Shown here in pieces: positions 13,240 to 15,325 of a stretch of DNA of 15,325 bases. The stretch comes from Ruminococcus sp. Lineage in GTDB: Bacteria; Bacillota; Clostridia; Oscillospirales; Ruminococcaceae. A program made the position numbers and the translations under genes. Under the pieces are notes generated by a model, which made no database searches, had not been told where the DNA came from, and worked only from the letters and a program-made list of their open reading frames with translations. Positions within the stretch are counted from its first letter, which is position 1. Every line of letters starts with the position of its first letter. Location: NCBI GenBank assembly GCA_017961625.1, contig JAGCWY010000120.1, positions 1 to 15,325 of the forward strand. Reading direction: 5' to 3'.

Positions 13240-15325
13240 TTATGCTCTTGTATGAACCTGACCGCCAGCGAGTGTCTTGCCGTGAGCTTTTGCCATATCA
13301 GAAATGTTTACGTTCTGGTAACCATTCTGAGCGAGCCAAGGAAGAACCTCTTCCATAGCTGCTGCTGTTGTAGCATAGTTCTCGTGGCAGAGCACTATAG
13401 CACCCTCAAGTGAACCGTTCTGTGCAGCCTGCTTTATTGTGTTTACTATCTGATCCTTAGAAGCATTGTTCCAGTCCTGAGTATCAATTGCACAAGAGAT
13501 AAGCGGTACATCGTTAAGAGCAGATTGAACTGTTGCGTTACTCTCAAGATAAGGTAATCTCATGAGGTGCGAAGGCTCAGCGCCGATAATGCCCTTAAGC
13601 TTGCTGTTGCAGTTCTCCCACTCACTTCTTATCTGTGAAGAACCGAGCTGACCGAGATGAGGATGTGACTGTGTATGGTTAGCTACCTCCATACCATTCT
13701 GGTACTCATACTTGATCTGGTCGTTTGTCTTGATCCAGTCGCCTACGATGAAGAATGTAGCTGTCATATTGTTCTTTATAAGAGCGTCAATTATTCTGTA
13801 TCCAGGATCCGACTTGCTCTGTGCGCTTGCACCATCATCGAATGAGATAGCGCAGAGCTTCTTGCCAGACTGTACCTGAGCGCCACCGTTACCGCCCGTC
13901 TGCTGACCGCCGTTATTGCCGCCCATATCGAAGCCGCCCTGACCGCCGAACTGGCTCATGTCAAAACCGCCGTTGCCGCCCTGACCACCAAACTGGCTCA
14001 TATCAAAGCCGCCGTTGCCGCCCTGACCGCCGAACTGGCTCATGTCAAAACCGCCGTTGCCGCCCTGACCACCAAACTGGCTCATATCAAAGCCGCCATT
14101 GCCGCCCTGACCGCCAAACTGGCTCATATCAAAGCCGCCGTTGCCACCCTGACCGCCCATCTGGCTCCAGTCAAAGTTGCCCATGTCAAAGCCGCCATTG
14201 CCGCCCTGACCGCCAAACTGGCTCATATCAAAACCGCCGTTGTTAACAGCAACTGTTGTTGTAGTTGTTGTTGTAGCCTTAGCTGTAGTTGTGGTTGTTG
14301 CAGACGAAGAGCTTACGTTTGATGAATAGCTCTCAGGAAGTGACTTAATAAGACCTAAGAGGTACATCTGGATAGAATTTGCATCGTTTGCAGTTAGTCC
14401 GCTACCGGCTTCATAAACATCCGCATTTGCAGTGCCCTGCTCTGAAAGCTTATACTTGTTGGGATTAGCAAGTGCCTGAAGAATAGCTACAGCGTCACCC
14501 ATATCAATTGTGCCGTCGCCGTTAGCGTCGCCCCATTTTGAAACCTTAGCGTCGATGTCAGCCTTGCTGTTACCGCCGTTGCCGCCGAACTGGCCCATGT
14601 CGAAGCCGCCCTGACCACCAAAGTTGCCCATGTCAAAGCCACCGTTGCCGCCGTTATTAGGCTGAATTGTTGTGGTAGTAGTTGTTACAGGTTTTGTAGT
14701 TGTAGTTGTTATTGTTGTAACTACATTACCGCCGCCTGTGCTGCCGCCCTCGTTAGCCTTGAAAGCATATCTGAAGAATGTGTAGAGGTGAGGCTTAACT
14801 GACTCAGCGCCGTGTCCGCCGCCAGGAATAGACTGGTAAACATGATTTACGCCGTTCTTTGTAAGGATACTGCTGTACTGTGAAGGGAATGTACCAACAA
14901 CAGAGTCATTTGTACCGCCTGTGATCATGAATACCTCAGGCTCAGGACCAACGTTTCTGAACTTGAACTCACTCTCCTGCATACAGCCGGGATGTGTCAT
15001 GAATGAATCTGTACCAGGTGTTATACCAGGTGCAGGGCAGGCGCCGCCTACGTAACCGAATACGTCAGGACGCATGATTCCGCAGTAGATAGCCTCACGA
15101 CCACCCATTGAGAAACCTGTGATAGCTGTATTCTCTCTGCCTTCCTTTACAGAATAGTTTTCCTTGATGAAAGGAAGAAGGCTTTCTGTTACGTCATAGA
15201 GGAAGTTATCATACTCTGCGCAGGTCTGCTGGTTGATACCGCTGGGACCGCTCATTGTCTTACTTGTGAACATATTAGGTGTTACAACGATGAACTCCTC
15301 AGCCTGACCGCTTGTCATAAGACCA
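13240..15325 (-). CDS. CE1-like esterase - dockerin - CE4 deacetylase, cellulosomal, 5' end outside window
   Basis: The frame runs to the window edge without a convincing start, so the N-terminus (signal peptide and the first part of the esterase) is missing. About 695 residues are visible. First is a CE1/esterase-D type domain (15325 to about 14760) with nucleophile GFSMGG (Ser codon 15109-15111), probable Asp in GTNDSVVG and His in GGGHG. It is related to feruloyl and acetylxylan esterases. A Thr-run and Gly/Asn linker follows. Next is a type I dockerin (about 14541-14333) with a canonical first loop (GDANGDGTID) and a divergent second loop (NADVYEAGSG). A second Thr linker, a long GGFDMSQFGGQGGN repeat block, and a CE4 polysaccharide deacetylase domain (about 13870-13243) complete it. 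CE4 motifs are FDDG (13831-13842), NHTQSHP, RLP, DTQDW and LCHEN. Expected role: cell-surface cellulosome enzyme removing feruloyl and acetyl groups from xylan. Substrates are inferred. Confidence 0.92.
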   Translation of the reverse strand, partial: GLMTSGQAEEFIVVTPNMFTSKTMSGPSGINQQTCAEYDNFLYDVTESLLPFIKENYSVKEGRENTAITGFSMGGREAIYCGIMRPDVFGYVGGACPAPGITPGTDSFMTHPGCMQESEFKFRNVGPEPEVFMITGGTNDSVVGTFPSQYSSILTKNGVNHVYQSIPGGGHGAESVKPHLYTFFRYAFKANEGGSTGGGNVVTTITTTTTKPVTTTTTTIQPNNGGNGGFDMGNFGGQGGFDMGQFGGNGGNSKADIDAKVSKWGDANGDGTIDMGDAVAILQALANPNKYKLSEQGTANADVYEAGSGLTANDANSIQMYLLGLIKSLPESYSSNVSSSSATTTTTAKATTTTTTTVAVNNGGFDMSQFGGQGGNGGFDMGNFDWSQMGGQGGNGGFDMSQFGGQGGNGGFDMSQFGGQGGNGGFDMSQFGGQGGNGGFDMSQFGGQGGNGGFDMSQFGGQGGFDMGGNNGGQQTGGNGGAQVQSGKKLCAISFDDGASAQSKSDPGYRIIDALIKNNMTATFFIVGDWIKTNDQIKYEYQNGMEVANHTQSHPHLGQLGSSQIRSEWENCNSKLKGIIGAEPSHLMRLPYLESNATVQSALNDVPLISCAIDTQDWNNASKDQIVNTIKQAAQNGSLEGAIVLCHENYATTAAAMEEVLPWLAQNGYQNVNISDMAKAHGKTLAGGQVHTRA
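13943..14230 (-). repeat. 42-bp tandem repeats encoding GGFDMSQFGGQGGN linker
   Basis: Five contiguous 42-bp units lie at 13943-13984, 13985-14026, 14027-14068, 14069-14110 and 14111-14152. After them come one longer variant unit (encoding GGFDMGNFDWSQMGGQGGN) and a last unit ending near 14230. Units 1 and 3 are identical, and units 2 and 4 differ by one base, so the array shows an 84-bp higher-order duplication. A shorter related block (GGFDMGNFGG, GGFDMGQFGG) occurs at about 14575-14645 in the other linker. Confidence 0.92.

Noticed and set aside
13943..14230. CRISPR-like array
   Set aside because: The 42-bp units are contiguous with no unique spacers and stay in frame within a coding sequence.

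Overview
The window looks like chromosomal DNA of a fibre-degrading Ruminococcus (Bacillota, Clostridia), probably close to R. flavefaciens. The main reason is the secreted esterase at the right edge. It carries a type I dockerin with the look of R. flavefaciens-group dockerins (first calcium loop around GDANGDGTID, then ALANPNKY and SIQMYLLGL), Thr-rich linkers, and CE1- and CE4-type esterase domains. Strong GGAG-type ribosome binding sites, TTGACA/TATAAT promoters (several with an extended TGn -10) and U-tailed hairpin terminators fit a Firmicute. The species assignment is inference from family resemblance; no search was run.

Layout from left to right. Positions 1-141 hold two tandem terminator-like hairpins, presumably for a gene to the left. 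A good promoter (164-192) then drives a diguanylate cyclase (317-1732, +). After a terminator and an unusual leader comes thiW-thiM (1890-3210, +), overlapping genes for uptake and phosphorylation of the thiazole moiety of thiamine. A shared hairpin separates thiM from a convergent gene (3252-5342, -) for a DUF2974/Mbeg1-like serine hydrolase with a C-terminal RTX calcium-binding repeat block. Its start is separated by 373 bp from a divergent c-di-GMP phosphodiesterase (5716-7410, +; degenerate GGDEF plus complete EAL). A CotH-kinase lipoprotein (7864-9471, +) follows, with its own promoter and a leader of about 310 nt. From 9538 onwards all genes are on the minus strand: a CpsB-type PHP phosphatase and, overlapping it upstream, a fused Wzz/BY-kinase (CpsCD). 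Next come a class I DAHP synthase and the 5'-truncated CE1-dockerin-CE4 esterase, which runs off the right edge.

Functionally the window is a set of short, separately promoted units rather than one pathway. Two c-di-GMP enzymes of opposite activity, each with its own promoter, lie about 4 kb apart. The BY-kinase/phosphatase pair is a self-contained phosphotyrosine switch for envelope polysaccharide export, but no glycosyltransferases are adjacent. thiW-thiM form a minimal thiazole-salvage operon. The right-edge protein would be a cellulosomal enzyme removing feruloyl/acetyl groups from xylan.

The points most worth following are the RTX-tailed DUF2974 hydrolase without a visible export signal, the tandemly duplicated Gly/Asn/Gln-rich linker of the CE1-dockerin-CE4 protein, and the thiW leader, which has direct repeats and competing hairpins but no recognisable TPP riboswitch. 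I did not find a clearly new multi-gene defence, mobile or biosynthetic system here.
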